64,000 nucleotides of DNA from Acetobacteraceae bacterium (GTDB lineage Bacteria; Pseudomonadota; Alphaproteobacteria; Acetobacterales; Acetobacteraceae). The stretch spans positions 28,739 to 92,738 of the forward strand of contig CANJLW010000014.1 of assembly GCA_947475245.1 (NCBI GenBank), read 5' to 3'. A program made the position numbers and the translations under genes. The notes under the pieces are model-generated. The model saw only the letters and a list, made by a program, of their open reading frames with translations. It ran no database searches and was not told the origin of the DNA. This document shows, one piece after another, positions 33,149-42,221 of the stretch (positions are counted from its first letter, which is position 1; each line of letters begins with the position of its first letter).

Positions 33149-35257
33149 TCAAGGGACTGGTGAAGGCGATTTGCCGCTTAATCTTTTCGGCTCCTTATAC
33201 GTCAGCAAGGGCGTCGCGCGATGCTCCGTGCCTCGCCGTTCGTCGCCGGTCGGGCGGTCTCGCAGCGCGCCGGGCCAGGGGCGGATGAAGGCCGCCGCCC
33301 CGGCGATGATGGTCAGATAGAAGACCGCAAGGGATGTCAGCATCCCCGCGCCGAAGAACAGCGCCGCCGCCATGCCGGGGATGGTCGGCAGGGTGGATAC
33401 CAGGATCGACGTGTTCGTGCGTTCGCGGAACATCGTGCCGATCCGCAGCAGGTCGAGCACATGGCGAAGGTCGTCGTCATAGATGATGACGCCGGCGACG
33501 GCCGTCGCGGCCTCTGTCGCGCCGGCGACGGCGACCGATACCTGGGCTTCGCGCATCGCAACGACATCGTTGATGCCGTCGCCGACGAAGCAGACAAAGC
33601 GCCCTTCTTCGCGCAAGCGGCGGATCACCGCCGATTTCTCATGCGGCAGGACCTCGGCGTCGAAGTCCGTCACGCCCAGCGCGTGGGCGACGGCGGCGGT
33701 TTGCGCCTGACCGTCGCCGGACAGGATGCGTACGTTGATGCCGTTTGCCTGAAGCGCGGCCACGACCTCTCGCGCTTCCTCCCGGATGCGGGTGCGCAGC
33801 GACAGGACGCCGATGTGGCGGCCGTCGCGGGCGACGTGCACCGCCATGTGGCCGTTGGCGTGGCAGGTCTGTTCGACCCCGATTGCGTCGGCCGGCAGAG
33901 TGACGGCCATCGCGGCCATGAAGCGGGCGGAGCCGATATGGATCGTGCTGCCCTCTATGCGCGCCTGGATGCCGTTGCTGATGCGATAATCGGCATCGTC
34001 GGGAATCGGCACTGCCAGAACGCGTTCCGCCGCCGCCGCGCGGATGGCATGGGCGATCGGGTGATTTTGGCGGTGTTCCGCCGCGGCGGCCCAGCGCAGC
34101 AGATCGTCGGGTTCGACATCGGGGGCGCAATGGATGCCGCCGAGTTCGGGCACTTTTTCGGTTAATGTGCCGGTTTTGTCGAAGACGACGGTGTTGACGT
34201 TGGGCAGCATCTCCAATGTGCGGCCGTCCATGATGGCGATGCCTCGGCGTCCGGCGCGCGACAGCGTATGCAGCATGCCCAGCGGCACGGCGACCATCAG
34301 CGACCAGGGTCCCGGCAACACCATCAGGAAGCAGGCGGCGCGGTACAGGCCGACCAGCGGTATCGCGGCGACGCCGATGGCGAAGTAATAGGGGGCCAGG
34401 CCGTCGGCGATGCGCTTGGCGCGCAATTCGGTGGAAAGCCTGTATTCCGTCGTTCGGTTGAGCAAATCGACGATGCGCCCCGCCGTTGTTTCCGCGCCCG
34501 CGCGCTCTACCCGGATCGTCAGGCGACCGCTGAGGAGATGGGTCGCGGCGAAGGCCTGCGAGTCCGGCGCCAGTTCGGCCAGCCATTCCTCCCCGGTCAG
34601 CATGCGCTGATCGGCCCTGCCGGCGCCGTCGATGACGATGCCGTCGACCGGGATGGTATCGCCGGCATGCACGGCGATGATGTCGCCGGCGCGCAACTGG
34701 CCGACGGGCACTTCTGTTTCCGTGCCGTCGACGATCAGCCAGGCGTTGGAGACCCGCTTGCCGAAAAGCTCCGTGATCTCCCGCCGGGATCGGTCCTTGG
34801 TGGCGATGTAGAGCCGTTGGCGGACCCACCACAGCATCATCATCAACCCGACTGCCAGGAAATCCAGGGCCAGGATGACTCCGGCCAGGGTCAAGACGGA
34901 CACGGCTTCGTCGTTCGCGCTCCGTTTGGCGCGCCAATGGGCGACCGCCGACCGTATAAACGGCATCGTGCCGACCACGGCGATCGCGGGCGCGGCCAGC
35001 ATCACCGCGGGTATTACCGGCGAAAGCGCGACGCAGGCCAGCGTGGCGGCACCCGTCCGCAGAAACAGCGTATGGTTCTGCGCGGTTTCGGCCAAGGGTT
35101 CGTCCGGCTTGACGATGCTCGGGCCGGCGGCGGGTGCGAGGGCGATCGGATGTCCGGCCGTCTTCCGCCGTCGGGGCGCCGGTTTGCGGTCGTCGCGCTT
35201 GACCAGATCGAAGACATACCCGGCGATCGCCGAGACCAGGAACGACGCGATCAGCAT
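33149..35257 (-). CDS. P1B-like P-type ATPase lacking the CPC motif and metal-binding N-domain
   Basis: The 702-residue protein is a P-type ATPase of heavy-metal type. It has TGEE at 221-224 in the actuator domain (TGES is usual), phosphorylation motif DKTGTLT with D360, nucleotide-site HP in RQNHPIAHAI, and GDGIND at 559-564. Six to eight membrane helices are predicted. In the helix where metal pumps carry CPC or SPC this protein reads LPGPWSLMVAVP (P315-G-P317), and I see no N-terminal HMA or His-rich domain. The substrate may therefore not be a soft metal. A binding-protein gene lies 28 bases upstream on the same strand. Confidence 0.85.
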   Translation of the reverse strand: MLIASFLVSAIAGYVFDLVKRDDRKPAPRRRKTAGHPIALAPAAGPSIVKPDEPLAETAQNHTLFLRTGAATLACVALSPVIPAVMLAAPAIAVVGTMPFIRSAVAHWRAKRSANDEAVSVLTLAGVILALDFLAVGLMMMLWWVRQRLYIATKDRSRREITELFGKRVSNAWLIVDGTETEVPVGQLRAGDIIAVHAGDTIPVDGIVIDGAGRADQRMLTGEEWLAELAPDSQAFAATHLLSGRLTIRVERAGAETTAGRIVDLLNRTTEYRLSTELRAKRIADGLAPYYFAIGVAAIPLVGLYRAACFLMVLPGPWSLMVAVPLGMLHTLSRAGRRGIAIMDGRTLEMLPNVNTVVFDKTGTLTEKVPELGGIHCAPDVEPDDLLRWAAAAEHRQNHPIAHAIRAAAAERVLAVPIPDDADYRISNGIQARIEGSTIHIGSARFMAAMAVTLPADAIGVEQTCHANGHMAVHVARDGRHIGVLSLRTRIREEAREVVAALQANGINVRILSGDGQAQTAAVAHALGVTDFDAEVLPHEKSAVIRRLREEGRFVCFVGDGINDVVAMREAQVSVAVAGATEAATAVAGVIIYDDDLRHVLDLLRIGTMFRERTNTSILVSTLPTIPGMAAALFFGAGMLTSLAVFYLTIIAGAAAFIRPWPGALRDRPTGDERRGTEHRATPLLTYKEPKRLSGKSPSPVP

Positions 35258-35285
35258 GCGGGCGGGCGCCGGTTCGGTTGCGCCG

Positions 35286-36086
35286 TCACGGTAGCGCTAT
35301 GCGCCATTTCGTGGCGATTTCGTCGAAGAAGCCGCTCGCCTTACGCAGGGTGATCCAATTGTTGACGAAATTGAGCCAGATCGGATCGTCGATCGCGGTA
35401 ATGAACGCCATCGGAATGGAATTCCGCGGCTTGTCGGCGAACAGCGTTGTCAGTTGCGGGTATTCCTTGGTGAGAAACGCCGCCTCGATCAGGCTGGTGA
35501 CGGTGATATCGACTCGTCCGGTGATCAGTTCCTGCCAATCGCGGGCAGGCGATTCCACCCGGCGCGGCGTCGCCTTTGGAAGCTCTTGCTGGACAAATTG
35601 TTCGAAGGTCGTGCCGAGGTTATAGCCGACGGTGACCTTCGGCTGGTTCAGATCGTCCCAACCCTTGTATTTGGCGGCGTCTGCCTTGCGGACCAGCGGA
35701 ACGAACGCGTTGTAGCCCCAGGGCTGCGCGAAGGCGACCACCTTGGCCCGCGCGACGCTCATGGACGTGCCGGTCAGCACGATATCAAACTGGTCCGAGG
35801 TGATACCGCTGACCAGCGTCTTCCAATCCGTGGGGATGAACTTCACCTCCACGCCCAGGTCTTTCGCCAGCAGGCGCGCGATGTCGATCTGGTGCCCCTG
35901 CAACTCGTTGGTCGCGGGGTCGCGGAAGCTCATGGGATTGTAATCGCCGGTCGTGCCGACGCGCAGCGTATTGGTTTCCTGAATACGAAACAGGTGCGAC
36001 TTCGCGGGCGACTGGGCGTAGACCGAACTTGCCGTCAGAACAGCGAGCGCACCCAGGGCGGCGGCCAGATTTCGTCGTCCCAACAT
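35286..36086 (-). CDS. periplasmic amino-acid-type solute-binding protein (SBP_bac_3)
   Basis: The gene encodes 266 residues with a signal peptide (MLGRRNLAAALGALAVLTAS, cleaved after VYAQ). The SBP_bac_3 pattern is present: TLRVGTTGDYNPMSFRD, then GHQIDIARLLAKDLGVEVKFIPTDW, DIVLTGTSMSVARAKVVAFAQPW and a C-terminal hydrophobic-helix stretch. This class delivers amino acids or similar compounds to an ABC importer. A matching permease occurs at 38292-39080 but not adjacent, and no matching ATPase is in the window. ATG 36086 is preferred; the frame extends to 36290, but only through sequence without a signal peptide. Confidence 0.85.
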   Translation of the reverse strand: MLGRRNLAAALGALAVLTASSVYAQSPAKSHLFRIQETNTLRVGTTGDYNPMSFRDPATNELQGHQIDIARLLAKDLGVEVKFIPTDWKTLVSGITSDQFDIVLTGTSMSVARAKVVAFAQPWGYNAFVPLVRKADAAKYKGWDDLNQPKVTVGYNLGTTFEQFVQQELPKATPRRVESPARDWQELITGRVDITVTSLIEAAFLTKEYPQLTTLFADKPRNSIPMAFITAIDDPIWLNFVNNWITLRKASGFFDEIATKWRIALP

Positions 36087-36174
36087 TGTCTTTGCCCTCG
36101 CGAAAACCAGCGGACAGAATGCAAAAATGTGTCGCCCTGTCCAGCGATCAGTCAAAAATTCAAAATAATCGTAC

Positions 36175-36202
36175 TTTGCAACGCCCCTTACGAAAATGTA
36201 GT
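36175..36202 (+). promoter_or_regulatory. weak candidate promoter before homospermidine synthase
   Basis: TTTGCA (36175-36180) and TGTAGT (36197-36202) are 16 bases apart in an AT-rich stretch between the divergent binding-protein and homospermidine synthase genes. Both hexamers deviate from consensus, so the call is tentative. Confidence 0.3.
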
Positions 36203-36225
36203 TTGCCGGCGACGCATTTCCGGGA

Positions 36226-37644
36226 GTGCCTGCCTTGGCCACGCTGACGCCCTTTCGTGGCCGCCTTGTGATTCTCGGGTTTGGCAGCATCGGACAGGGG
36301 CTTCTGCCCCTTATCCTGCGCCATATCGATATCGAGCGCGAACGGATCCGGATCGTTACCGCCGATGAACGCGGACTGGCCGTCGCCGCCGCGTTCGGAA
36401 TCGCGCACAGCGTCCAGCCCGTAACGCGCGAGAACTATCGCTCCGTACTCTCCGCCTTGCTCGGCGCCGGCGATTTTCTGCTGAACCTTTCGGTTGACGT
36501 CTCGTCTGTCGCGCTGGTTCAGCTTTGCCGAGAGCTTGGGGCACTCTATCTCGACACCTGCGTCGAACCGTGGAGCGGCGGCTACACCGACCCGACACTG
36601 TCACCGTCCGCGCGCAGCAACTACGCCTTGCGCGAAAGCGCCCTTGCGCTGGTCCGCCCGAACGCGGACGATCCCACCGCGGTCATGACGCACGGCGCGA
36701 ACCCCGGCCTGGTGTCGCATTTTGTGAAGCAGGCGCTGCTGAACATCGCGGCGGATACCGGGATCGACGCGGGCGTTCCGACGACCCGGCGCGGCTGGGC
36801 GGAGCTGTCCCGAAGCTTGGGCGTGAAGGTCATTCACATCGCCGAACGCGATACCCAGACCGCCGGATCGCCCAAGAAGCGCGACGCTTTCGTCAATACC
36901 TGGTCGATCGACGGATTTGTCGGAGAAGGCAATCAGCCGGCGGAACTGGGCTGGGGGACGCACGAGCGATCGTTCCCCCCCGACGGTGCCCGTCACGTAT
37001 TCGGTTGCGATGCCGCCATCTATCTGAACAGGCGCGGCGCTTCCACCCGCGTACGCACATGGACGCCTCTGGAAGGCCCGTTTCACGGCTTCCTGATCAC
37101 CCACAACGAATCGATTTCGATCGCCGATTATTACACCGTGGCCGACGCAGGCACCGTGCGCTATCGACCGACCGTTCACTACGCCTATCACCCCTGCGAC
37201 GCGGCGGTGCTGTCGCTGCACGAACTCGCGGGCAAGAACTGGCGGATGCAGGCCACGCAGCATCTGCTGATGGACGATATCGTCGAGGGCACCGACGAGC
37301 TTGGGGTATTGCTGATGGGGCACGCGCGCGGCGCCTATTGGTACGGCTCCCGCCTGTCGATCGAAGCGGCTCGGGCGCTGGCACCGCACAACAATGCGAC
37401 GTCGTTGCAGGTTACCGCCGCGGTGCTGGGCGGCATGGTCTGGGCGATGGAAAATCCCCGGGCCGGTGTCGTCGAGGCCGACTCTCTGGATCACGACCGG
37501 GTGCTGCAAATCGCCGGCCCCTATCTGGGGGAGGTCGCGGGATTCTACAGCGACTGGACCCCGCTGCGGGACCGGGACGATCTGTTTGTCGAGTCGCTCG
37601 ATCGTGATTGCCCCTGGCAGTTCGGCAACTTCAGGGTTGTCTGA
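36226..37644 (+). CDS. hss: homospermidine synthase
   Basis: The 472-residue protein has an N-terminal NAD-binding motif, GFGSIGQG (18-25), followed by TADERG, TCVEPWSGGY and THGANPGLVSHFVKQAL. The THGANPG and YGSRLS segments are typical of bacterial homospermidine synthase. The enzyme is cytosolic and makes sym-homospermidine from putrescine units using NAD. The polyamine is a main one in many alphaproteobacteria. The gene begins at GTG 36226; a TTG at 36235 has a better-placed GGGAG ribosome site and could be the true start. The gene faces a GST gene with only 3 bases between the stops. Confidence 0.93.
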   Translation: MPALATLTPFRGRLVILGFGSIGQGLLPLILRHIDIERERIRIVTADERGLAVAAAFGIAHSVQPVTRENYRSVLSALLGAGDFLLNLSVDVSSVALVQLCRELGALYLDTCVEPWSGGYTDPTLSPSARSNYALRESALALVRPNADDPTAVMTHGANPGLVSHFVKQALLNIAADTGIDAGVPTTRRGWAELSRSLGVKVIHIAERDTQTAGSPKKRDAFVNTWSIDGFVGEGNQPAELGWGTHERSFPPDGARHVFGCDAAIYLNRRGASTRVRTWTPLEGPFHGFLITHNESISIADYYTVADAGTVRYRPTVHYAYHPCDAAVLSLHELAGKNWRMQATQHLLMDDIVEGTDELGVLLMGHARGAYWYGSRLSIEAARALAPHNNATSLQVTAAVLGGMVWAMENPRAGVVEADSLDHDRVLQIAGPYLGEVAGFYSDWTPLRDRDDLFVESLDRDCPWQFGNFRVV

Positions 37645-37647
37645 CGA

Positions 37648-38295
37648 TCACGGTTGCTTGCCGGCAATCCAGCTTCGTGTAGCCGCCTCCGCAATCGCCA
37701 GCGGGCCGGCGACAGCAGGCAGATCGGCCAACACGGCGCGCCAGCGTTCGATCTTCGGCGTCGTCGGGAATACCAGGCCGAACGTCGAGAACATCAGTTC
37801 GGCAAGCCGCAGGGTCGCGGGATAGGCAACGTCGGCCAGGCTCAATGACGCGCCCGCCAGGAAGGGCTGAAACCGCCCCAATGATTCCAGCCGCAGCAGG
37901 CGTTCGGCGAACAACCCGGTTTGCGCGGCAATCCGCTCGGCGTCACGGTGCCGAGGATCGACATCGGCAAACAAGGCCCGCATCGGCGGTTCAAGAAGCA
38001 GATCGTGAAAGCGGGCGAAGCTTCTTTGTTCCGCGCGTTGCGCCGCGCTTCCGTATAGCAAGCGCGGTTCGGGAAACACTTCCTCCAGATATTCGTTGAT
38101 CGCTTCGCTCTCGGACAGAACCACGCCATCGTGGTCGATCGCCGGAATGGTGCCCATCGGGACCAGCAGCTTGTATTCGGCGGAACCGTAGCCGCCGGGC
38201 GGCGGGACAACGCAATAGGCGATGGTCTTGGCTTCCAGCACCACCCTGACCTTGGCGCAGTAGTTGCTGACCTGATTGGCGTACAGCGTGATCAT
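37648..38295 (-). CDS. glutathione S-transferase-like protein
   Basis: The 215-residue protein has a thioredoxin-fold N-domain (ITLYANQVSNYCAKVRVVLE, cis-Pro in MGTIPAI, then LSESEAINEYLEE) and an all-helical C-domain (about 85-205). This is the cytosolic GST plan. The N-terminal SNYCAK has Ser/Cys near the usual catalytic position. The substrate is unknown. Its ATG overlaps the stop of the ABC permease upstream (TCAT on the plus strand, 38292-38295), so it is translationally coupled to that gene. Confidence 0.85.
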   Translation of the reverse strand: MITLYANQVSNYCAKVRVVLEAKTIAYCVVPPPGGYGSAEYKLLVPMGTIPAIDHDGVVLSESEAINEYLEEVFPEPRLLYGSAAQRAEQRSFARFHDLLLEPPMRALFADVDPRHRDAERIAAQTGLFAERLLRLESLGRFQPFLAGASLSLADVAYPATLRLAELMFSTFGLVFPTTPKIERWRAVLADLPAVAGPLAIAEAATRSWIAGKQP

Positions 38296-39080
38296 CGGCG
38301 ATCTCCCACGGCCATCCTTCGTTCCAGACCGCGTACTGCCCAGGAGACCAGCAGCACCAGAATCAGATATTCCACGATCAGAACTGTATAGATTTCCAGG
38401 GGGCGGAACACCGTCACCACCAGTTCATTTGCCTTACGTGTCAGGTCCGCCGCGCCGATGACCGATGCCAGGGAGGACATTTTCACCAGATAGACGAACT
38501 GATTGCCGATCGGCGGCAACACCCGCCGGATGGCCTGCGGCAGGACGACGGTGCGGAAGCTCTGCCATTCGTTCAGCCCCAGGGATAAAGCGGCTTCCCG
38601 CTGCCCACGCTCGATCGATTGGATGCCGGCGCGCAGGATTTCGGCCTCGAACGGACTGTCGCACAATGCCAATGCCACGACGGCGGCGGCAAACACATCG
38701 AGCCTGATATCGGCGACAACGGGCAGGCCGTAAAAGACCCAGAGCATCACGACGAGCACCGGCGCGGCGCGACACACCTCCACATAGACTCGGTTGAACA
38801 CGCGCAGCGCGCGGAGGCGGGAAAAGGCGCAGAGCGCGACGAGCATGCCCAGCAGGACCGAGACGACGGCGGAGGCAACCGCGAGGCCGATCGTGGCGGT
38901 GAACCCGTCGGCCAGAAAGCGGAGGTTGCGCTGCCCCTGCACGGTCAGCGGCGACACCGTATGCCAGCCCCAATTGGCACCGCCGCCGCAGCCGCCAAGG
39001 GTAAGGCAAGCGCACAGCAGCCATGGCAATCCGGGGACGGTGGAAAGGCGGGAGATTTGGAAAAACGCGAGGTACCGCAT
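38292..39080 (-). CDS. polar amino acid ABC transporter permease (HisM/GlnP type)
   Basis: The gene encodes 262 residues with about five to six membrane helices. The BPD_transp_1 EAA-like loop reads EAALSLGLNEWQSFRTVVLPQAIRRVLPP (about 155-185), which docks the ATPase. An RNLRFLADGFTATIGLAVASAV N-segment is typical of His/Glu/Orn-class permeases. A cysteine-rich N-terminus (GLPWLLCACLTLGGCGG) looks partly signal-like. No ATPase of this class is in the window; the solute-binding protein at 35286 is of the matching class but is separated by hss and GST. Confidence 0.83.
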   Translation of the reverse strand: MRYLAFFQISRLSTVPGLPWLLCACLTLGGCGGGANWGWHTVSPLTVQGQRNLRFLADGFTATIGLAVASAVVSVLLGMLVALCAFSRLRALRVFNRVYVEVCRAAPVLVVMLWVFYGLPVVADIRLDVFAAAVVALALCDSPFEAEILRAGIQSIERGQREAALSLGLNEWQSFRTVVLPQAIRRVLPPIGNQFVYLVKMSSLASVIGAADLTRKANELVVTVFRPLEIYTVLIVEYLILVLLVSWAVRGLERRMAVGDRR

Positions 39081-39131
39081 GGTCCGCGGACTCTATGCGC
39101 CCGCTTGTCCCCGGTCCACCAAGGGGGATCG

Positions 39132-39160
39132 GGGTGCCGCCCCCGAACAGGGCGGCACCC
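39132..39160. terminator. GC-rich hairpin downstream of the Liv-type binding protein gene
   Basis: GGGTGCCGCCC (39132-39142) and GGGCGGCACCC (39150-39160) form a perfect 11-bp stem with a 7-base loop, in the gap after the minus-strand binding-protein gene. No T-run follows on the minus strand, so termination is possible but not certain. Confidence 0.5.
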
Positions 39161-39175
39161 GTCTTTCAGGCAGGA

Positions 39176-40345
39176 TCAGTAGCTGAACGGCGTAGCAGTG
39201 ACCGGGACCCAACGTCCGGCCTTGACCACGCACAGGAAGGATTCATCGGAACCTTGGTGCCGGGTCTTGCTGAAGGACATGGCGGGAGAGCCGAACGGGT
39301 CTTTCCAGTCCTTGATCGCTTCCATGCCGGCGACGAAGCTGTCGGTCGTCAGGTCCTTGCCGGCATTCTTCAGGCCGAGAACCACGAGTTGCGCGGCGGT
39401 ATAGCCGAGCTGCGCGGCGAAGTTCGGGTCTTTGCCGTAGGCCTTACGATACTTGGCGGCAAATTCCTGCACTGCCGGGCGCGGGTCGTCGGCATAGGCG
39501 AACAGCACCGGCGTCATGGTGTAAACGCCTTCGGTCAGTTCGCCCGGCGCTTCCGCGACGGCCGGATCGTAGACAGCCGCCTGACCGAGGAATTCGACGT
39601 TCCAGCCGAGCTTCTTGGCCGCGCCGACGATTTGGATGGTGTCGCGGACGATAGTGCCCAACACGATCAGATCGCATTTGGCATCCTGAAGCCGCGCGAC
39701 GGAGGCGCTGAAATCGGTGTCGGCGGGCTTGTGGAGCGTTTCGCTCAACAGCGTCCGGTTCATCGCCTTCAACTGATCGCGCACGCCGTCCATGACGTCG
39801 CGGCCGAAATCAGTGTCCTGCGACATCGCGCAGATCGCCTTTTTGCCGCGCGCTTCGACGAAGTGCTTAATGCCGGAGCGCATTTGATCGTAGTACGACG
39901 CAGCGAGCCCGAACTTCAGCGGATGCAGCGGGTGGTACATCGACCGCGCGGATGTCAGCGGGAAGAGGTTGGGAACGCCCTTGGCCAACTGATCCGGCAT
40001 CGTGGCGTTGTTCATCGGAGTGCCGCCGTTGGCGACCATCATGAAAACGTTATCGCGATTGATCAGCTTGTTGGCCGCCTGCACCGACCGGGGAACCTGA
40101 TACTGGTTGTCCTCGGTGATGTACTTGATCTTGCGGCCATTGATGCCGCCGGCGGCATTGGCCTCCTCGAACACCATGCGCCAGGCGTTATTGTTGTTTA
40201 CGCCCCACATGGCGGTGACGCCGGACAGGTCGGTGTAGGTGCCGATGGTGATTTCGGTCGCCGTCACACCACGCACCGGATCGGCCGCGATGGCGGGCGT
40301 GGCAAGCGCGAAACCTAGCGCCGCCGCGAACAGAGATTTAAGCAT
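39176..40345 (-). CDS. branched-chain amino acid ABC transporter substrate-binding protein
   Basis: The 389-residue protein has a signal peptide (LKSLFAAALGFALATPAIAA). A Peripla_BP_6 fold follows: TEITIGTYTDLSGVTAMWG, then NAWRMVFEEANAAGGINGRK and GTPMNNATMPDQLAKGVPNLFPLTSARS. This is a LivJ/LivK-type protein that binds a branched-chain amino acid or related amide in the periplasm and feeds the LivHMGF importer encoded upstream on the same strand. ATG 40345 lies behind a strong AGGAGGG ribosome site, so the longer in-frame start at 40426 is rejected. Confidence 0.92.
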   Translation of the reverse strand: MLKSLFAAALGFALATPAIAADPVRGVTATEITIGTYTDLSGVTAMWGVNNNNAWRMVFEEANAAGGINGRKIKYITEDNQYQVPRSVQAANKLINRDNVFMMVANGGTPMNNATMPDQLAKGVPNLFPLTSARSMYHPLHPLKFGLAASYYDQMRSGIKHFVEARGKKAICAMSQDTDFGRDVMDGVRDQLKAMNRTLLSETLHKPADTDFSASVARLQDAKCDLIVLGTIVRDTIQIVGAAKKLGWNVEFLGQAAVYDPAVAEAPGELTEGVYTMTPVLFAYADDPRPAVQEFAAKYRKAYGKDPNFAAQLGYTAAQLVVLGLKNAGKDLTTDSFVAGMEAIKDWKDPFGSPAMSFSKTRHQGSDESFLCVVKAGRWVPVTATPFSY

Positions 40346-40380
40346 TCGTCCCTCCTGAAGAAGCAGGTGTGCCTGCCGGT

Positions 40381-41475
40381 TTACGTGTTGACGGTCTGTA
40401 TCTCGATGCCGAGCGCGCGTGCCCATCCATCGACTTCGGCGGAGACGGCCCCGTCGCCGACATAGGCGAGACGCAGCCGGTTAAGGCCGAGTTCGCGCCT
40501 GACGGCGTGCAGGACGAAGGTATTGGCCAGCGCGCCCATCGTGCCGCCGAGGCGACCGGCGGAGATGGCCCAGCCATAGAGCCAACGCTGAACGGGGGTC
40601 GCCAGGGCCGCGGCCTGGGTGATGCGCGCGTGCAGACGTTCCCAGGCCTCGGTATTCGCGCCGAAAACGGTGGGCTGCAATTGTTGCAGGTTCTCGATCG
40701 CGGTTTCCGGGTTTTCCAGATAGTTGCTGATCACGCGATTGTTCAGCGACAGATAGAGGCCAAAGATACGCTCGGTCGAATCGGCCATGGACAGGACCGC
40801 AAGTCGCTCGTCACCGCTTTGCAGGCTGAAGGTCGATTGCGCGTCGGCCAGCATCCGCATGATCGCGGCGTGGCTCAACGGCTCTCCCACGCTCAGGCGC
40901 CCCGCCTGGAACCGAATGATGGCGGTATCGTCGGCGGCAACGGAGGCAACGGCGGAATCCCAGGTCCGATCGCCCTGGCCGCTGACGATAAAGGCTTCGA
41001 GGCTGAGGCATTGCGGGTCGTTGAAGTCGCGCAGGCCCTTCATATCGAAGATGACAATGCGGCCCAGGCCCGGGCAATCGGCGCGGAGCGCCAGGATTTT
41101 GTCGAGTTGTTCCTCGTTCTCGACAAACACGAACCGCGCGCCGGAGGAGCGCAGGATATGCGCGACCCGATCGCCGTCGTCGTCCGTATCGATCACGACG
41201 CTGGCCCCGCCCGCGCCGAGGATTGCGAGATCGGCATAGACGGCTTCCGGGCGCGTATCGGATACGATCGCGCCGACGTCGCCCTTACCGAAGCCGGCGG
41301 CAAGCAACCCCTGCCCGACCGCTCGGACGTTATCGTCCAGCGCCGACCAGGTCGTGGCTTTCCAGATGCCGCGATCCTTTTTGCGCAGCACGATCTCGGC
41401 ACCGTGCGCCGCGACGCGCTGCGTCAGGAGTGCCGGGAGGCTGATGTTCAGTTCCACAGCCGCTTCCTCTTCCAT
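40381..41475 (-). CDS. degenerate, truncated AMP-binding (acyl-CoA synthetase-like) protein
   Basis: The 364-residue protein is homologous to the N-terminal half of long-chain acyl-CoA synthetases: LPALLTQRVAAHGAEIVLRKKDRGIWKATTWSALDDNVRAVGQGL, then DVGAIVSDTRPEAVYADLAILGAGGASVVID. At the place of the ATP-binding YTSGTTGxPKG motif it reads IIRFQAGRLSVGEPLSH, and the conserved downstream YGxTE and C-terminal domain appear to be missing; full enzymes have about 600 residues. Catalysis is therefore doubtful. It overlaps the livF stop by 28 bases, so it is part of the Liv operon. It could be a structural remnant or a repurposed protein. Confidence 0.72.
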   Translation of the reverse strand: MEEEAAVELNISLPALLTQRVAAHGAEIVLRKKDRGIWKATTWSALDDNVRAVGQGLLAAGFGKGDVGAIVSDTRPEAVYADLAILGAGGASVVIDTDDDGDRVAHILRSSGARFVFVENEEQLDKILALRADCPGLGRIVIFDMKGLRDFNDPQCLSLEAFIVSGQGDRTWDSAVASVAADDTAIIRFQAGRLSVGEPLSHAAIMRMLADAQSTFSLQSGDERLAVLSMADSTERIFGLYLSLNNRVISNYLENPETAIENLQQLQPTVFGANTEAWERLHARITQAAALATPVQRWLYGWAISAGRLGGTMGALANTFVLHAVRRELGLNRLRLAYVGDGAVSAEVDGWARALGIEIQTVNT

Positions 41476-42221
41476 CGCCGTTGACCGCGAACACCGGATT
41501 CTTTCTGTCCGAGGTAGAATTCCTTGATGTCGTCGCGCTGCAACAGGCTGGCGCAGGTGTCCTGGGCGACGATGCGTCCGACTTCCAGCACGTAGCCGTA
41601 ATCCGCGGTCTTGAGCGCGATGTGGGCGTTCTGCTCCACCAGCAGGATCGCGACGCCCTGTTCCTTGTTGATGCGGCGGATGATGCCGAAAATCTGCTGC
41701 ACCAGCAGCGGCGACAGACCCAACGACGGTTCATCCAGCAACAGCAACTTCGGCTTGCCCATCAGCGCTCGGCTGATCGCCATCATCTGCTGCTCACCGC
41801 CCGACAACAGCCCGGCGCGCTGGTTTTGCCGTTCGCGCAGGCGCGGGAAGTAGTTGAAGCAAAGCTCCAGATCGGTGGCGACGGCGGCGCTGTCGCGACG
41901 GGTGTAAGCGCCCATCATCAGGTTTTCGCGCACAGTCAGGAACGGAAACGTCTCTCGCCCTTCGGGAACGTGGCAAATCCCCATGCGCACGACCTGATCG
42001 GGCGGCAGATGGGCGATGTCGCGCCCCTGAAAAATGACCTGACCGCGTTCGGGGTCCAGCACGCCGGAAACCGTGCGCAGGACGGTTGTCTTCCCGGCAC
42101 CGTTTGCGCCCAGGACGGTCACGATCTGGCCGGGCTGAACCTCTAGCGAGACGCCGCGGATCGCCTGGATCGGGCCGTAGAAGGTTTCGATGGCGTCGAC
42201 GCGCAGAAGGGGATCGCTCAC
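41448..42221 (-). CDS. livF: branched-chain amino acid ABC transporter ATPase
   Basis: The 257-residue ATPase has Walker A GANGAGKT at 38-45, signature LSGGEQQMM, Walker B LLLLDEPSLGLSP, and a final EQN-type H-loop stretch LVEQNAHIALKTAD, all typical of LivF. It works with LivG, LivH and LivM to import branched-chain amino acids or related amides. It overlaps livG by four bases and the following AMP-binding-like gene by 28. The C-terminus has an Arg/Lys-rich extension that runs into that overlap. Confidence 0.93.
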   Translation of the reverse strand: MSDPLLRVDAIETFYGPIQAIRGVSLEVQPGQIVTVLGANGAGKTTVLRTVSGVLDPERGQVIFQGRDIAHLPPDQVVRMGICHVPEGRETFPFLTVRENLMMGAYTRRDSAAVATDLELCFNYFPRLRERQNQRAGLLSGGEQQMMAISRALMGKPKLLLLDEPSLGLSPLLVQQIFGIIRRINKEQGVAILLVEQNAHIALKTADYGYVLEVGRIVAQDTCASLLQRDDIKEFYLGQKESGVRGQRRWKRKRLWN

